Origin: an uncultured Gemella sp.
GTDB lineage: Bacteria > Bacillota > Bacilli > Staphylococcales > Gemellaceae
Assembly (NCBI RefSeq): GCF_900766305.1
Contig: NZ_CAAFUZ010000042.1
Span: forward strand, 1-57,267
Direction of reading: 5' to 3'
DNA: 57,267 nucleotides
In this document: positions 8,355 through 18,746 of the stretch, one piece after another
Numbering within the stretch: position 1 is the stretch's first letter
Layout of the letters: each line of letters opens with the position of its first letter
Translations under genes and position numbers: made by a program
The notes under the pieces: generated by a model
The model's database searches: none
Told to the model about the DNA's origin: nothing
Seen by the model: only the letters and a program-made list of their open reading frames with translations

Positions 8355-11300
8355 TTATTTTTGTTTACGTCTTCTTGCAGCTGCTGCTAATCCGAAGATT
8401 GCTAATCCTAAACCTGCTAATCCTGAGTTGCTATCTGCAATACCAGTGTTTGGTAATACTTTTTCGCCTGTTTTAGCTACAGGAGCTTTTGGTGCTTCTG
8501 GAGTAGCTGGTACTTCTGGTGTTGACGGTTTTTCAGAACGTGGTGTCGAAGTTTCTTTCTTAGGAGTTACTGTTACTGGTACTTCTACTTCAACAATTTC
8601 TCCTGTTGGTAATTTAACTTTAACTTTAACACTTGGTTTTTGTCCTGCTGTTTCTGTTGTTGGGATTTCTCCTACTTCAACTATTTGAGCACCATTTGGT
8701 AATTCAACGTGTTTCTTAACATCATCTTTAGTAATTGGTGTTCCAACCTCTACTACAATCGGAGTTGTTTTTACTGTTGGTCTTGGAGCTGGTGTCGCTT
8801 TTGGTGTTACTGTTACTGGTACTTCTACTTCAACGATTTCTCCTGTTGGTAGTTTTACCTTAACTTTAACAGCTGTTTTTTCACCTGGAGTTTCTGTTGT
8901 TGGGATTTCTCCTACTTCAACGATTTCCCATCCTGATTCTTTAGGAAGTTCAACATGTTTCTTCACATCTTCTTTAGTAATAGGTGTTCCTACTTCTACC
9001 ACAATTGGTGTTACTTTTGGTGTTGAAATAACTGGTACTTCTAAATCAATTACTCTTCCATTTGGTAATTTAACCTTAACTTTAACACTTGGTTTTACTC
9101 CTGCTGGAACTGTTGATGGAATTTCTCCAACTTCTACAATTTCCCATCCTGGTTCTTTTGGTAATTCAATGTGGTTCTTCACATCTTCAGGAGTAATTAC
9201 TGTTCCTTGAGGTACGATAATTGTACTTACTTTTGGTGTTACTATTACTGGTACCTCCACTGTAACTTTACGTCCATCTGGTAATTCTACTTCTACAGGT
9301 ACAGATGTTTTTTCACCTGGTGTTGCAGTTGTTGGGATTTCTCCAACTTTAGTAACTTTCCATCCTTCTGGAAGGTCTACATGTTTCTTAACATCTTCTT
9401 CAGTTATTGGAGTTCCTACTTTTACTACTACTGGCGTAACTTTAGGTTTAACAATTACTGGTACTTCTACTGTAATTTGTTTTCCATTTGGTAATTCAAT
9501 TACTACTGGAACCACTGGTTTAACCCCTGGTGTTTCTGTTCCTGGTTTATTTCCAATAGAAACAATTTTTCCACCTTCTGGAATCATAACATTTTTCTCA
9601 ACGTCGTCATTAGTTATTGGGTCTCCAACATTCTTAATGATTTCGTTAATTGGTGTTACTGTTACTGGTACTTCTACTGTAATTGTTTTACCATTTGGTA
9701 ATTCTACAGTTACTTTAACTGGATCTTTCTTACCTGGTGTTGTTAAGTCTGGAATGTTTTCTACATTCGTTACTTTTCCACCCTCTGGAATCTTAATACC
9801 TTTAGTGTAATCCTCTGGTGTTAATGGTGTCTTAGTTACCGGTGTTTCGATTTCCTTAACTGGTGTTACATTTACTGGTACTTCCACTGTTACTATTTTA
9901 CCATTTGGTAATTCCACAGTTACTTTAACTGGGTCTTTCTTACCTGGTGTTGTTAAGTCTGGAATATTTTCTACATTCGTTACTTTTCCACCTTTTGGAA
10001 TTGTGATTCCTTTAGTGTAATCTTCTGGTGTTAATGGCGTCTTAGTTACTGGTGTTACGATTTCCTTAACTGGTGTTACATTTACTGGTACATCAACAGT
10101 AATAGTTTGACCATTAGGTAACTCGACTGTTACTTTAACTGGATCTTTCTTACCTGGTGTTGTTAAATCTGGTAGATTTTCAACATTTGTAACTTTTCCA
10201 CCTTCTGGAAGAGTAATTCCTTTAGTGTAATCTTCTTGTGTTAATGGTGTCTTAGTTACTGGTGTTTCGATTGGAGTAGGTACTGCTTCTACAACATTTA
10301 CTGTTACAGGGATTGTAGTTGTGTAAGTAGTATCATCACCAGGAATTTTGTATGTTACTGGTACGTTAACAGTTCCTGTATTTGTTCCTTTTTCAGCAGT
10401 TAATTTAGCTAGTACTTCTTCAGTTACATCATCAACAGTTACTGTTGCATCTTTTGGTAATTTATCTGTAAAGTCTTTTGCTTTAATTGCTTCATCAGCT
10501 TTTGCTTTTGCTAAGTCTTTTAGTTCTTTAGGAGTTGTTCCTTTAGCTACTGTCACATCACCTTTAGCTACTGGTAATACTGTTACTGGTACTGTTACTT
10601 TCTCAGGATCTTTAATTCCTTCGTAAGTTACTGGTACTTCTACTGTTACATCTGTAGCTCCTGCTTTCCCAGCTGTTTCTGGTAATGTTGTTGGTTCTCC
10701 AACTGTTCCACCTTGTCCTGGTGTTACTGCATCTTTAGCTTTTGTTGGTTTCTCACCTTCAAATACTACTACTGGTTTAGGTGTTGAGCCTACTACTGTT
10801 ACTGGTACTTCTACTTCTTTAGTTCCAACAACATTTCCTTTATCATCAGTATATTCAACAACTACTGTTGCAGATTTTGGTTTACCTGTTTCAGTTACTT
10901 CAGATGTTGTTGGTGTAGTTCCCGCTTTTACTTCTTTAACTTTTACAGTTACACCTTCTGGAAGTTTATCTTTTGGTAATGCAGCTACTACTTCTTCAGC
11001 TTTAGCTTTAACTGCATCTTCTAAGTTTTCGCTTCCTTTAAGAACTGTTAGTCCTTCTGGTTTCACTAATGGTAATACTTTAACTACTGCAGGGACTTCT
11101 ACAAGTTTGTCTTCACCATCTTTAGCTACTACTGTTACTTTTTTGTCTCCAGGTATTGTTGTATCAACTGGTTCTTTATAAGAGAATTTAGTTCCTTCTG
11201 GATATTGTTCAGGATCAATACTCTTCTCTGGATTAACATCTTTACTCGGATCATTTTCAAACACATATTGTGTCTTAGGATCTACTACCATTACTTTAGC

Positions 11301-14300
11301 TGGCACTTCAACAATTGCTTTTCCATCTAATTTAGCTACAACAACTACATCTTTTTCTCCTGATGTTGTTGTATCAACTGGTTCTTTATACTCAAATGTA
11401 GTTCCTGTTGGATATTCTTCTGGAGTAATGCTTTGTTTAACGTCTGGTTGTGGTTTCTTAGGATCCGCAACAACAAATTGTGGTGTACTATCTACTACAC
11501 GTACTGTTGCTGGTACTTCTGCTAATACTTTATCACCTTGTTTTACTACTACCGTTACTTCTTTATCACCAATTGTTGTTGTATCTACTGGTTTTTTGTA
11601 CTCATATGTAGCATCTTCTGGGAAATCATCAGAATCAACACTGTTTTTCGCATCTGGTTGAGCTTTAGATTCACTTACAGGCACGATTTGTGGAACTCCA
11701 GCAATAACATTTACAGTAATTTCAGCATCTTTTGTATATTCTACACCATCTACTACGTATGTTACTGGGACTTTAACTGTTCCCTGATTATCACCTTTAT
11801 TTGCAGTGATTGTTGCTAATACTTCTTCAGTAATTGCTCCTACACCTTTAATTTGTGCATCTTTCGGTAATTGTGCTTTGAAATCAGCTGAATTTACTAC
11901 TTCTTCTGCTTTTGCTTTTGTAACTTCTTTAAGTTTATCAACAGCAGTTCCTTTTGTAACTGTTACTTCATCTTTAGCAACTGGTAATACTGTTACTGGT
12001 ACTTTAACCGTTTCTGTATCTTTAATTCCATCGTATGTTACTGGAACTGTTGCTTCTTTATTTCCTGCTTTAGCAGTAATATCATCAGCAACAACAGGTT
12101 CACCTTTTGTTCCGTCTGTACCTGCTGTTACAGCACCTTTCACATCATTTTTTGTAACTGTATCGCCTTCAAATACTACTAATTTCTTAGCTGTTGAACC
12201 TACTACTGTTACTGGTACTGTTACTTCTCTAGTAGCAACTACTTTACCATCTTTTACATACTCTACAACTGCTGTTGCTGGTGTTTGTTCTCCAGTTGTT
12301 GATGTTGCTGGTACTGTTCCTGCTTTAACTTCTTTAACTCTTACAGTTACACCATCTGGTAATTTACCAGTTGGAACTGCGTTAGCTGCCTCTACTGCTT
12401 TGGCTTTAACAGCTTCCTCTAAACCAGTACTATCTTTAAGAACTTTTACTCCTGTTGGTTCTACTTTTGGTAAAACTACAACATCTACTTTAGTTTCTAC
12501 AGGAATTGTTTCAGTTCCTTTTGTATAATTTACTGTTGCTGGTACTTCTAGTGTTTGACCAGCTTTTTTAGCTGTTGTTGGAATATCTGCAATATCATTT
12601 TTAGTTGCAGTAAATCCATCTACTTCTGTAGGAACAACTTTTTCTTTTAATTGGTCATTCGTTACAGTTTCATCTTCTACAACATAAACTTTATCAGTTG
12701 GTTGATCTTTGATTGTAATTGTATAAGTTGTTGATGCTACTGCAGTATCTGCACCTTTATTTGTTCCTGTAGCAGTATCAGAATCTGCTGTAACGATATT
12801 TCCATTACTATCTTTCACTTCAACTTTAACAGTGTAGACACCAACTTCAGTTAATTTAGCTGCTGAAGCTGCCTCTGCTGTAGCATATTCTGTTACTTTT
12901 CCTGAAGGTGAAGTTAATGTTACTTTTGTAACTGTAGTTTCTTTCTTAGGATCAGTTGTTGCATCATCTTCAGTATCTTTAATTGTTACAGCTGCTGAGG
13001 CTTGCTTCACTAAATCTACTGTTGCACCTTTAACTGAAGTATAAGAAGTTGATGTAGCTGTTGGAGCATCATTAAGAATTGATCCAAGATCAGTGTTTTC
13101 AGCTTTACTTCCTTTAATTAATCCAGTAAATCCTGAAGTTGTTTCTACTCTCCAGAAATCTCCTTCTTTTGTAGCTGTTACTGTTGAACCATCTGATGCT
13201 TTCCATTCTTTTGTATTTGCATCATATTCTACAACTGTAGTTACACCTTCAGTATCGTCAGTATTTTCCTTACGTATTACCGTTTTATCTCTTGTTACAT
13301 CATCTACACTTACTACCTCATCTTTTGCATTATATGTTCTAGTATAAGAATAGATATAGTAATTTACATCACCATTTGTTTGTACTTCTGTATAAACTTG
13401 ACGTTTTGTTAATGTATATCCACCATCTGCTTTTGGAGTTTTCACTTCTTTATATGCAGCATCAAGTTCCCAGTGTCCTGTATCTTTACTTAATGTTGCA
13501 GTGTGTTTTACTCCAGCTGCATCTATTAATTGTACTTTATTTCTTTGTAATGTAGCCTTAACATTTTCTGTAGTTGCTTTTGCAGTAATTGTATCAGTTG
13601 CTGCTGTTGCTGTATCTTCTTGTGATACTGGGATGTTGAATTCTTCACCTACATCACCAAGTTCTGTTCCTACAGCTGCTTTTGTATTTGTAGTTCCTTC
13701 TGCAACAACCCATTTACCATTTTTCGCTTCTAATTTAGTCACTTTACCATTTGGTAATGTTACTTCTGCTGTAGAAGCACCTTCAGAGATTTCTACTGGA
13801 ATATTTGTTGCATACGCATGAACATTTTTCACTGTAACTTTAGGTTTAACAACTACTGTCATGTACTCTTGAACTTCATGTCCTGATTGAATCCATGTTG
13901 AGTCATATTTTGATCTCGTATTATAATCTTTTGCATAAACTCCTACAGTATAGATACCTGCTTTTGTAGGTTGACCTGAAAGTTTACCTTTACCATAGAT
14001 TTTTTGATCCCCATTTTCATCTTCAACAGGAGTTCCATCTTGAGATAAATCATATGTTAAACCTGGAATTGAAGTTCTACCAGTACCTTCTGATGCAGTT
14101 GTTGGATTTCCTGCAAGTCCTGACACAGCTTGTCTAAATGTTTGGTTTGGAATTTCTACTGTTCTTCCGTCCGCAAGTTTATAGTTAACTTTTCTTCTTT
14201 TTCCTGAGAAGTTTGAACCAGCTTCATCACTGTATTTGATATCAATATCTACATCTTTTCCTACTTCAGTTTCATAGGCATCTTTCGATACTTCGATTTT

Positions 14301-15686
14301 CGGTGGTTTAGTATCTTGCCATCCAATCCAACCTACACGAAGGTCGGCTAAAGTTACTTTAGCAGTTTGATTTGTTGTTTTATTTTCAGCATCTACAGCT
14401 AAACGGAAATCATATACACCATTTTGTACATTCGCAACTACTCTACCTTGGATAGTGTCAGTTTTTTCATCATAAATTAAACCAGGTGGTAAGTTAGTTG
14501 GAGTAATTGATTTAACTTCCCAACCTGCTGCTTTAGCAGCTTCTGTAAGAGCAATTCTTTGTTTAATATTTGGAATATAAACTCTGTCAACACCTTGTTC
14601 ATAACCTAATTTATAGATTTCTGTTGCTAAGAACTCATATCCACCAGTGTTACCATATTGTTCACCAGCATTAGTAGAAACTTTGTTCCCATCTGGTTTT
14701 AATTTACCATTCCAAAGAGGTGCTTCTGCTTCAAGCTTTTTAACATTTTCAGGAGATAATGGATAGTCTAGTCTTCCTTTTCTCATAACACTACCGATAC
14801 CTGCAGGGTTAGTTTCTTCTCCAACATGTTGATTAGATAAAATTTCTAATTCTAGAGTTGTTGGTGTCCCACCTGTACCTTGAACGATTACGTTAGATGC
14901 ACTACCTCCACCTACAGCAGTAACATTGTCAACGTTAAGGTTTGTTGGTTGAACAGTATTTTTTTTCAATCCAGCTTTAATTTCTTCTATTTTTTCTGGA
15001 GTTGGAGCTTCAAACGTAAGTTTTGATTTACCTGTGTTTGCAGCTGTTGGTACATTTGGTTGATTATCAGAACCAACTACATATGTACTAGCTCTAAATC
15101 CACTTTCACCTTGCCCAGAAATAGCTTGACCATTACGAGGATCTTGGTTTTTGTTTACTTTTTCTTCTTTAACTTCTTCTTTAGGTTTAGCCTCAGAAGT
15201 TTCTTTAGGTTCTGCTTTAGCTTTTGGCATACTTTCTAATACGAAAGCTCTATTTTTTAATGCTACTGTAGCTTTATCAACTTCACCTTGTGTAGCTGTT
15301 TCGCTAGCTTCTAGAGCTTGAGCATTAGCTAATTCTGCTTTTCCTTCTTCAATTGCTGAAGCTGTTTTTTCTGTTACAGCTGCTTTTGCGATTGCATTTT
15401 GAACACGAGCGATTGCAGCACTTAGATTAGCTTTGTTTGCTTTTGTTACCGTAGGGGTTGGTGTTTCTTCTTTAGCAGGCGTAGCGGCTACTGTTTCACT
15501 AGCTGGTTCATTAGCATTAGTTACCGAAGTATCATTACTAGCTAAAGCATTACCTCCTCCTAAGAATGCAAATCCAGCTGCCACTAATACTGACGCTGTT
15601 CCAACGTTGAATTTTTTAATTCCATATTGATTAACTTTTTCAAGTTGTTTTTGATCATTCATTTTTTTATTGTTTTTACTATACAT
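8355..15686 (-). CDS. Giant YSIRK-signal, Rib/alpha-like repeat, LPXTG-anchored surface protein
   Basis: This 2443-residue protein begins with a YSIRK-like signal peptide (YGIKKFNVGTASVLVAAG, then a hydrophobic core ending ..NALA at about residue 50). A helical Ala/Lys/Glu region runs to about residue 190. A non-repetitive head of several hundred residues follows and includes an Ig-like putative domain (LPPGLIYDEKTDTIQG). Then come alternating 80-100 residue modules, three classic Rib modules (YPTGTTFEYKEPVDTTTSG), eight modules of about 70 residues, a Pro-rich spacer and LPNTG (2411-2415) with hydrophobic stretch and RRRKQK tail. It is expected to be secreted at the septum, anchored by sortase A and displayed as a long stalk for adhesion. 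The ligand is unknown. AAAGGAGG precedes the ATG. It is monocistronic with its own promoter, leader and terminator. Confidence 0.92.
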   Translation of the reverse strand: MYSKNNKKMNDQKQLEKVNQYGIKKFNVGTASVLVAAGFAFLGGGNALASNDTSVTNANEPASETVAATPAKEETPTPTVTKANKANLSAAIARVQNAIAKAAVTEKTASAIEEGKAELANAQALEASETATQGEVDKATVALKNRAFVLESMPKAKAEPKETSEAKPKEEVKEEKVNKNQDPRNGQAISGQGESGFRASTYVVGSDNQPNVPTAANTGKSKLTFEAPTPEKIEEIKAGLKKNTVQPTNLNVDNVTAVGGGSASNVIVQGTGGTPTTLELEILSNQHVGEETNPAGIGSVMRKGRLDYPLSPENVKKLEAEAPLWNGKLKPDGNKVSTNAGEQYGNTGGYEFLATEIYKLGYEQGVDRVYIPNIKQRIALTEAAKAAGWEVKSITPTNLPPGLIYDEKTDTIQGRVVANVQNGVYDFRLAVDAENKTTNQTAKVTLADLRVGWIGWQDTKPPKIEVSKDAYETEVGKDVDIDIKYSDEAGSNFSGKRRKVNYKLADGRTVEIPNQTFRQAVSGLAGNPTTASEGTGRTSIPGLTYDLSQDGTPVEDENGDQKIYGKGKLSGQPTKAGIYTVGVYAKDYNTRSKYDSTWIQSGHEVQEYMTVVVKPKVTVKNVHAYATNIPVEISEGASTAEVTLPNGKVTKLEAKNGKWVVAEGTTNTKAAVGTELGDVGEEFNIPVSQEDTATAATDTITAKATTENVKATLQRNKVQLIDAAGVKHTATLSKDTGHWELDAAYKEVKTPKADGGYTLTKRQVYTEVQTNGDVNYYIYSYTRTYNAKDEVVSVDDVTRDKTVIRKENTDDTEGVTTVVEYDANTKEWKASDGSTVTATKEGDFWRVETTSGFTGLIKGSKAENTDLGSILNDAPTATSTSYTSVKGATVDLVKQASAAVTIKDTEDDATTDPKKETTVTKVTLTSPSGKVTEYATAEAASAAKLTEVGVYTVKVEVKDSNGNIVTADSDTATGTNKGADTAVASTTYTITIKDQPTDKVYVVEDETVTNDQLKEKVVPTEVDGFTATKNDIADIPTTAKKAGQTLEVPATVNYTKGTETIPVETKVDVVVLPKVEPTGVKVLKDSTGLEEAVKAKAVEAANAVPTGKLPDGVTVRVKEVKAGTVPATSTTGEQTPATAVVEYVKDGKVVATREVTVPVTVVGSTAKKLVVFEGDTVTKNDVKGAVTAGTDGTKGEPVVADDITAKAGNKEATVPVTYDGIKDTETVKVPVTVLPVAKDEVTVTKGTAVDKLKEVTKAKAEEVVNSADFKAQLPKDAQIKGVGAITEEVLATITANKGDNQGTVKVPVTYVVDGVEYTKDAEITVNVIAGVPQIVPVSESKAQPDAKNSVDSDDFPEDATYEYKKPVDTTTIGDKEVTVVVKQGDKVLAEVPATVRVVDSTPQFVVADPKKPQPDVKQSITPEEYPTGTTFEYKEPVDTTTSGEKDVVVVAKLDGKAIVEVPAKVMVVDPKTQYVFENDPSKDVNPEKSIDPEQYPEGTKFSYKEPVDTTIPGDKKVTVVAKDGEDKLVEVPAVVKVLPLVKPEGLTVLKGSENLEDAVKAKAEEVVAALPKDKLPEGVTVKVKEVKAGTTPTTSEVTETGKPKSATVVVEYTDDKGNVVGTKEVEVPVTVVGSTPKPVVVFEGEKPTKAKDAVTPGQGGTVGEPTTLPETAGKAGATDVTVEVPVTYEGIKDPEKVTVPVTVLPVAKGDVTVAKGTTPKELKDLAKAKADEAIKAKDFTDKLPKDATVTVDDVTEEVLAKLTAEKGTNTGTVNVPVTYKIPGDDTTYTTTIPVTVNVVEAVPTPIETPVTKTPLTQEDYTKGITLPEGGKVTNVENLPDLTTPGKKDPVKVTVELPNGQTITVDVPVNVTPVKEIVTPVTKTPLTPEDYTKGITIPKGGKVTNVENIPDLTTPGKKDPVKVTVELPNGKIVTVEVPVNVTPVKEIETPVTKTPLTPEDYTKGIKIPEGGKVTNVENIPDLTTPGKKDPVKVTVELPNGKTITVEVPVTVTPINEIIKNVGDPITNDDVEKNVMIPEGGKIVSIGNKPGTETPGVKPVVPVVIELPNGKQITVEVPVIVKPKVTPVVVKVGTPITEEDVKKHVDLPEGWKVTKVGEIPTTATPGEKTSVPVEVELPDGRKVTVEVPVIVTPKVSTIIVPQGTVITPEDVKNHIELPKEPGWEIVEVGEIPSTVPAGVKPSVKVKVKLPNGRVIDLEVPVISTPKVTPIVVEVGTPITKEDVKKHVELPKESGWEIVEVGEIPTTETPGEKTAVKVKVKLPTGEIVEVEVPVTVTPKATPAPRPTVKTTPIVVEVGTPITKDDVKKHVELPNGAQIVEVGEIPTTETAGQKPSVKVKVKLPTGEIVEVEVPVTVTPKKETSTPRSEKPSTPEVPATPEAPKAPVAKTGEKVLPNTGIADSNSGLAGLGLAIFGLAAAARRRKQK
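8560..10290 (-). repeat. Eight tandem ~70-residue Rib-like modules in the stalk
   Basis: Eight consecutive coding repeats of about 205-215 bp each follow the plan TPVVVxxGTPIT..DVKKHVxLP..GEIPTTxTPG..VxVKLPxGxxVEVPVTVTP. The three most N-terminal copies (about 9640-10290) are a nearly identical subgroup (TKTPLTPEDYTKGI..GKVTNVENIPDLTTPGK). The three most C-terminal copies closely match those of the truncated paralog. Copy number is probably unstable through recombination. Confidence 0.85.
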
Positions 15687-15721
15687 TATAAACCTCCTTT
15701 TAAATTTATAGTTATAAACTT

Positions 15722-15761
15722 AATTTATAGAATTTGTGTAATAGGATAATTTCTATAAATT
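15722..15761 (-). promoter_or_regulatory. 5' leader hairpin of the surface protein gene
   Basis: AATTTATAGAA (15722-15732) and TTCTATAAATT (15751-15761) form an 11-bp stem around an 18-nt loop in the untranslated leader, about 20 nt above the ribosome binding site. The same hairpin is kept upstream of the truncated paralog (7858-7896), which suggests a role in mRNA stability or translation. Confidence 0.5.
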
Positions 15762-15832
15762 ATATAAAAAAAAATTAAAAATACATTTTCATGCATAAAG
15801 TAACTTAAATAGACCACTTAATACAGGTCTCT

Positions 15833-15861
15833 ATTATACTATACATTTACTTTATTTACAA
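15833..15861 (-). promoter_or_regulatory. Promoter of the surface protein gene
   Basis: On the minus strand, TTGTAA (15856-15861) and TATAAT (15833-15838) are separated by 17 bp. Just downstream lies AGACC (15811-15815) / GGTCT (15826-15830), a 5-bp inverted repeat at the expected transcript start. The leader is about 140 nt. Confidence 0.7.
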
Positions 15862-16229
15862 TTAATAACTTAATTTATATTATCGATATTTTATAAAAAT
15901 ATATAACAACTTTTAAAAAAATTATAACTTAATATTAAAATTCATCTTTCTGTACTATTATAAAGTTTATTAAAACTTCAAAAAACTCAACCCTTATAAA
16001 ATTATCAATACTTTATATACTTTTATAAATTACAATACATAATTATATAAAGTAGCTCTTCAATATAACTTTTTAAAATTTTGATTTTTTATGTAATTAT
16101 TGATAATATTTATCAATAATTATCGTTAATATAATAAATATAAATAACTACCGTTCATTATACCTAATCTTCTATGACATAATATTGTCTATCAATTTTA
16201 ATTAAATAAAAATTACTTATATGAAAAAA
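15862..16229. other. AT-rich intergenic stretch, nothing recognised
   Basis: The stretch is more than 80% A+T by eye, with no open frame or RNA gene. It lies between the surface protein promoter and a minus-strand terminator that no longer follows an intact gene. Confidence 0.55.
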
Positions 16230-16249
16230 GCTACACTACTTAATGTAGC
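16230..16249 (-). terminator. Orphan terminator below the sorting-signal remnant
   Basis: GCTACA pairs with TGTAGC around an 8-nt loop. On the minus strand it is followed by CTTTTTTC. No complete gene ends here, only the remnant at 16296-16391. Confidence 0.55.
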
Positions 16250-16295
16250 ATAGCTTATCTCTTGATTTTTTCAATAAATAATTTATATATCCCTC

Positions 16296-16391
16296 TTAAT
16301 TTGATTTTATTTTTCTTCTCGCAATTTCGGCTCCAATCAAAGCCAATATTCCTAATGTTGTAGTCTCTGTTATTGTAATCTTTTTATTGTT
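16296..16391 (-). pseudogene. Possible remnant of an LPXTG-type C-terminus
   Basis: Between two in-frame stops on the minus strand, 31 codons encode KKITITETTTLGILALIGAE followed by IARRKIKSN. This is a short hydrophobic stretch with a basic tail, resembling the end of a cell-wall sorting signal. There is no start codon and no LPXTG. A terminator follows at 16230-16249. The placement beside two LPXTG genes suggests the decayed end of a third surface protein; the fragment is too short to be sure. Confidence 0.35.
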
Positions 16392-16409
16392 TTAACGCAA
16401 GAAAAAATA

Positions 16410-16443
16410 AGACCCAAAACTAAATTTTCTTAGTTTTGAGTCT
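16410..16443 (-). terminator. Terminator of secDF
   Basis: AGACcCAAAACTAA (16410-16423) pairs with TTAGTTTTGaGTCT (16430-16443) around a 6-nt loop. It is followed on the minus strand by a U-rich tract. It begins within 10 bp of the secDF stop. Confidence 0.85.
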
Positions 16444-16451
16444 ATATAATT

Positions 16452-18746
16452 CTACACTAGAACTTTATCGTTTTCTTTTCTCTCTCTTGGAGATTGACGA
16501 ACATTAACTTCGATTTTTCCTTTTTTATTTAATTCACGTACTTTTAGCACTGCCCATAATTGCGCTGCGATAAATAGTGATGAATATAAACCAAAGATTA
16601 ATCCAATAAGTAGTGCTACGTTGAATGAGTAGATTGAGCTACTTCCTAGTAACAACATAACTACTACAGTAATAATAACTGTTAATACTGTATTAATAGA
16701 ACGAGTTAACGTTTGTCGTAATGATACGTCTACTACTTTGTATATTTGTTCTTTAGATGTTAGTACTTTTTCATGACGCATATGTTCACGAATACGGTCA
16801 AATGTAACGATTGTATCGTTAATCGAGTAACCTACAATTGTTAGTACCGCTGCGATAAATGTAATATCTATTTCTAATCGTAATAAGCTAGCGATAAAAA
16901 TGATGATACATACATCATGTAGTAAAGCGATAACACTCGTAAGTCCCATACGCCATTCGAATCTGAATGCTACATAGATAATAATACCTATAGAGGCATA
17001 CATTAATGCGAATAATGCATTTTTAGCTAATTCTTTACCAATTACTGGAGATACAACACTTAGGTTAGCATCTTTTTCATATTTTTTAGCAAAGTATTCT
17101 TTTATTTCAATTGATTTGTCTTGTTCAAAGCTCTCTTTAGAGTGAATTGTTGCTTGTTTTTTATCTGGTGATAAAACTATTTTTTCATCTTTTACTTTTA
17201 AGTTATTTAAGTCTTCTTGAATTTTCTCTACAGATAATTCTGTATTTGCTGCTACATCAATACGAGTACCACTCGAGAAATCAATTCCTAGGTTTAGTTT
17301 ATTCATTCCTAGAGAAATAGATCCTGCAATCATGATTGCTATACTTAATGCAAAGAATTTCTTCATGTGCTTAGTAAAGCTTAACCATTCAAATTTTGTA
17401 CTTAAGTTAAGTGAATTGATACCGAATTTAGTTTCGTGAATACTCTTCTTGCTAACACCAAAGTACCCTGGGTGATTGTTAAAGATATTAGAGTTTACTA
17501 ATAGACTAAGTAATAATCTTGTACCAAAGACCGCAGTTATAAAGCTGACAAGAATTGATAATAGTAACATTGTCGCGAAACCTTTAACACTACTTGTACC
17601 AAAGATGAATAGTACTATCGCAGCGATAACTGTTGTGAATTGCGAGTCGAAGATTGTCCATAACGACTGTTTAGCACCATCTAAGTAAGCTTTTTTCAAT
17701 GGATATCCGGCACGTACTTCTTCTTTAATTCTTTCATACATGATGATATTAGCATCAACTGCCATACCAACCCCAAGAATTAAGGCTGCAATACCTGGAA
17801 GTGTTAATACCCCTGAAATCATATTGAAGAATACAACAGTAATATAAACATAAGCAACCATCATTACGCTCGCTACAAATCCAGGAACACGATAAATTAC
17901 TAACATGAATAAGCAGATAATAGCTAAAGCTACCGCACCTGCATATACTGTTTGATGTAATGCATCAGCACCGAATTGAGCACCTACTGAGTTAGAGTAG
18001 ATTTCTGTTAATTTAACCGGTAAAGCCCCTGAATTTAATAAAGCTGCCATTTCTTTAGCTTCTTTTACAGTGAAGTTACCTGTGATTTGAACATCTTTAG
18101 AGTTAATAGTTTGAGCAACTTGTGGTGCAGAAACATATTTAGGTTTCTCTTTAGCAGCTTCAGCTTTGAATGAATCTCCTTCATTGAAGTCCATCCAAAT
18201 AACCATTAGGTTTTGACCTTGACCACGTTTGCTAATTTCAGATGTAATATTACCAAATTTATCAGCATCTTTTAATTTTAAGTTAACATCTGGTTTATTG
18301 TTTTGATCAAAGCCTTGAGAAGCTCCATTTTCTTCTAAATCAGAACCGTCTAACAGTACTTTATCATCAATATCACGAATAGTTAAGTTCGCTTGTGTTG
18401 ATAAAACTTTACGAGCTGATTCTTGGTCTTTAACACCTGCAAGTTCAACACGAATTCTGTTTCCTGATTCAACAGTGATAACAGGTTCACTTACCCCAAG
18501 TATGTTAATACGTCTACTAATAGTATCAGCAGTTGCTTTAACAGCTGCTTCATCTATATTTTGACCTTCTTTAAGAGGTTCTACTTGGTATAGTACCTCA
18601 AATCCTCCTTGAAGATCCAGTCCAAGATTTACTTTTTCTGCATTAGTTTTAGATGTTAATCCTATTGAAGTAAGAATAATAATAACTAATGACAAGAAAG
18701 CAATTATTCTACTGAACTTTTTCTTCTCATTTCTTCTTCCTCTCAT
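16452..18746 (-). CDS. secDF: Protein translocase subunit SecDF (fused SecD-SecF)
   Basis: This 764-residue membrane protein joins the SecD and SecF halves, as in Bacillus and Staphylococcus. The first half has an N-terminal membrane anchor, the D1 signature LGLDLQGGFEVLYQV (about residues 41-55), a long extracytoplasmic domain and a block of membrane helices with GVGMAVDANIIMYERIKEE. The second half repeats the plan with LGIDFSSGTRIDV and VGYSINDTIVTFDRIREH. It uses the proton motive force to help pull preproteins through SecYEG. The start is supported by AAAGGAG upstream of ATG. It is monocistronic with its own terminator. The giant secreted proteins beside it would be clients, but the adjacency is probably chance. 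Confidence 0.96.
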   Translation of the reverse strand: MRGRRNEKKKFSRIIAFLSLVIIILTSIGLTSKTNAEKVNLGLDLQGGFEVLYQVEPLKEGQNIDEAAVKATADTISRRINILGVSEPVITVESGNRIRVELAGVKDQESARKVLSTQANLTIRDIDDKVLLDGSDLEENGASQGFDQNNKPDVNLKLKDADKFGNITSEISKRGQGQNLMVIWMDFNEGDSFKAEAAKEKPKYVSAPQVAQTINSKDVQITGNFTVKEAKEMAALLNSGALPVKLTEIYSNSVGAQFGADALHQTVYAGAVALAIICLFMLVIYRVPGFVASVMMVAYVYITVVFFNMISGVLTLPGIAALILGVGMAVDANIIMYERIKEEVRAGYPLKKAYLDGAKQSLWTIFDSQFTTVIAAIVLFIFGTSSVKGFATMLLLSILVSFITAVFGTRLLLSLLVNSNIFNNHPGYFGVSKKSIHETKFGINSLNLSTKFEWLSFTKHMKKFFALSIAIMIAGSISLGMNKLNLGIDFSSGTRIDVAANTELSVEKIQEDLNNLKVKDEKIVLSPDKKQATIHSKESFEQDKSIEIKEYFAKKYEKDANLSVVSPVIGKELAKNALFALMYASIGIIIYVAFRFEWRMGLTSVIALLHDVCIIIFIASLLRLEIDITFIAAVLTIVGYSINDTIVTFDRIREHMRHEKVLTSKEQIYKVVDVSLRQTLTRSINTVLTVIITVVVMLLLGSSSIYSFNVALLIGLIFGLYSSLFIAAQLWAVLKVRELNKKGKIEVNVRQSPRERKENDKVLV

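Noticed and set aside
8560..10290. Regular tandem repeats as a possible CRISPR array
   Set aside because: The repeat unit is about 210 bp, in frame and coding for Rib-like modules. There are no unique spacers and no cas genes.
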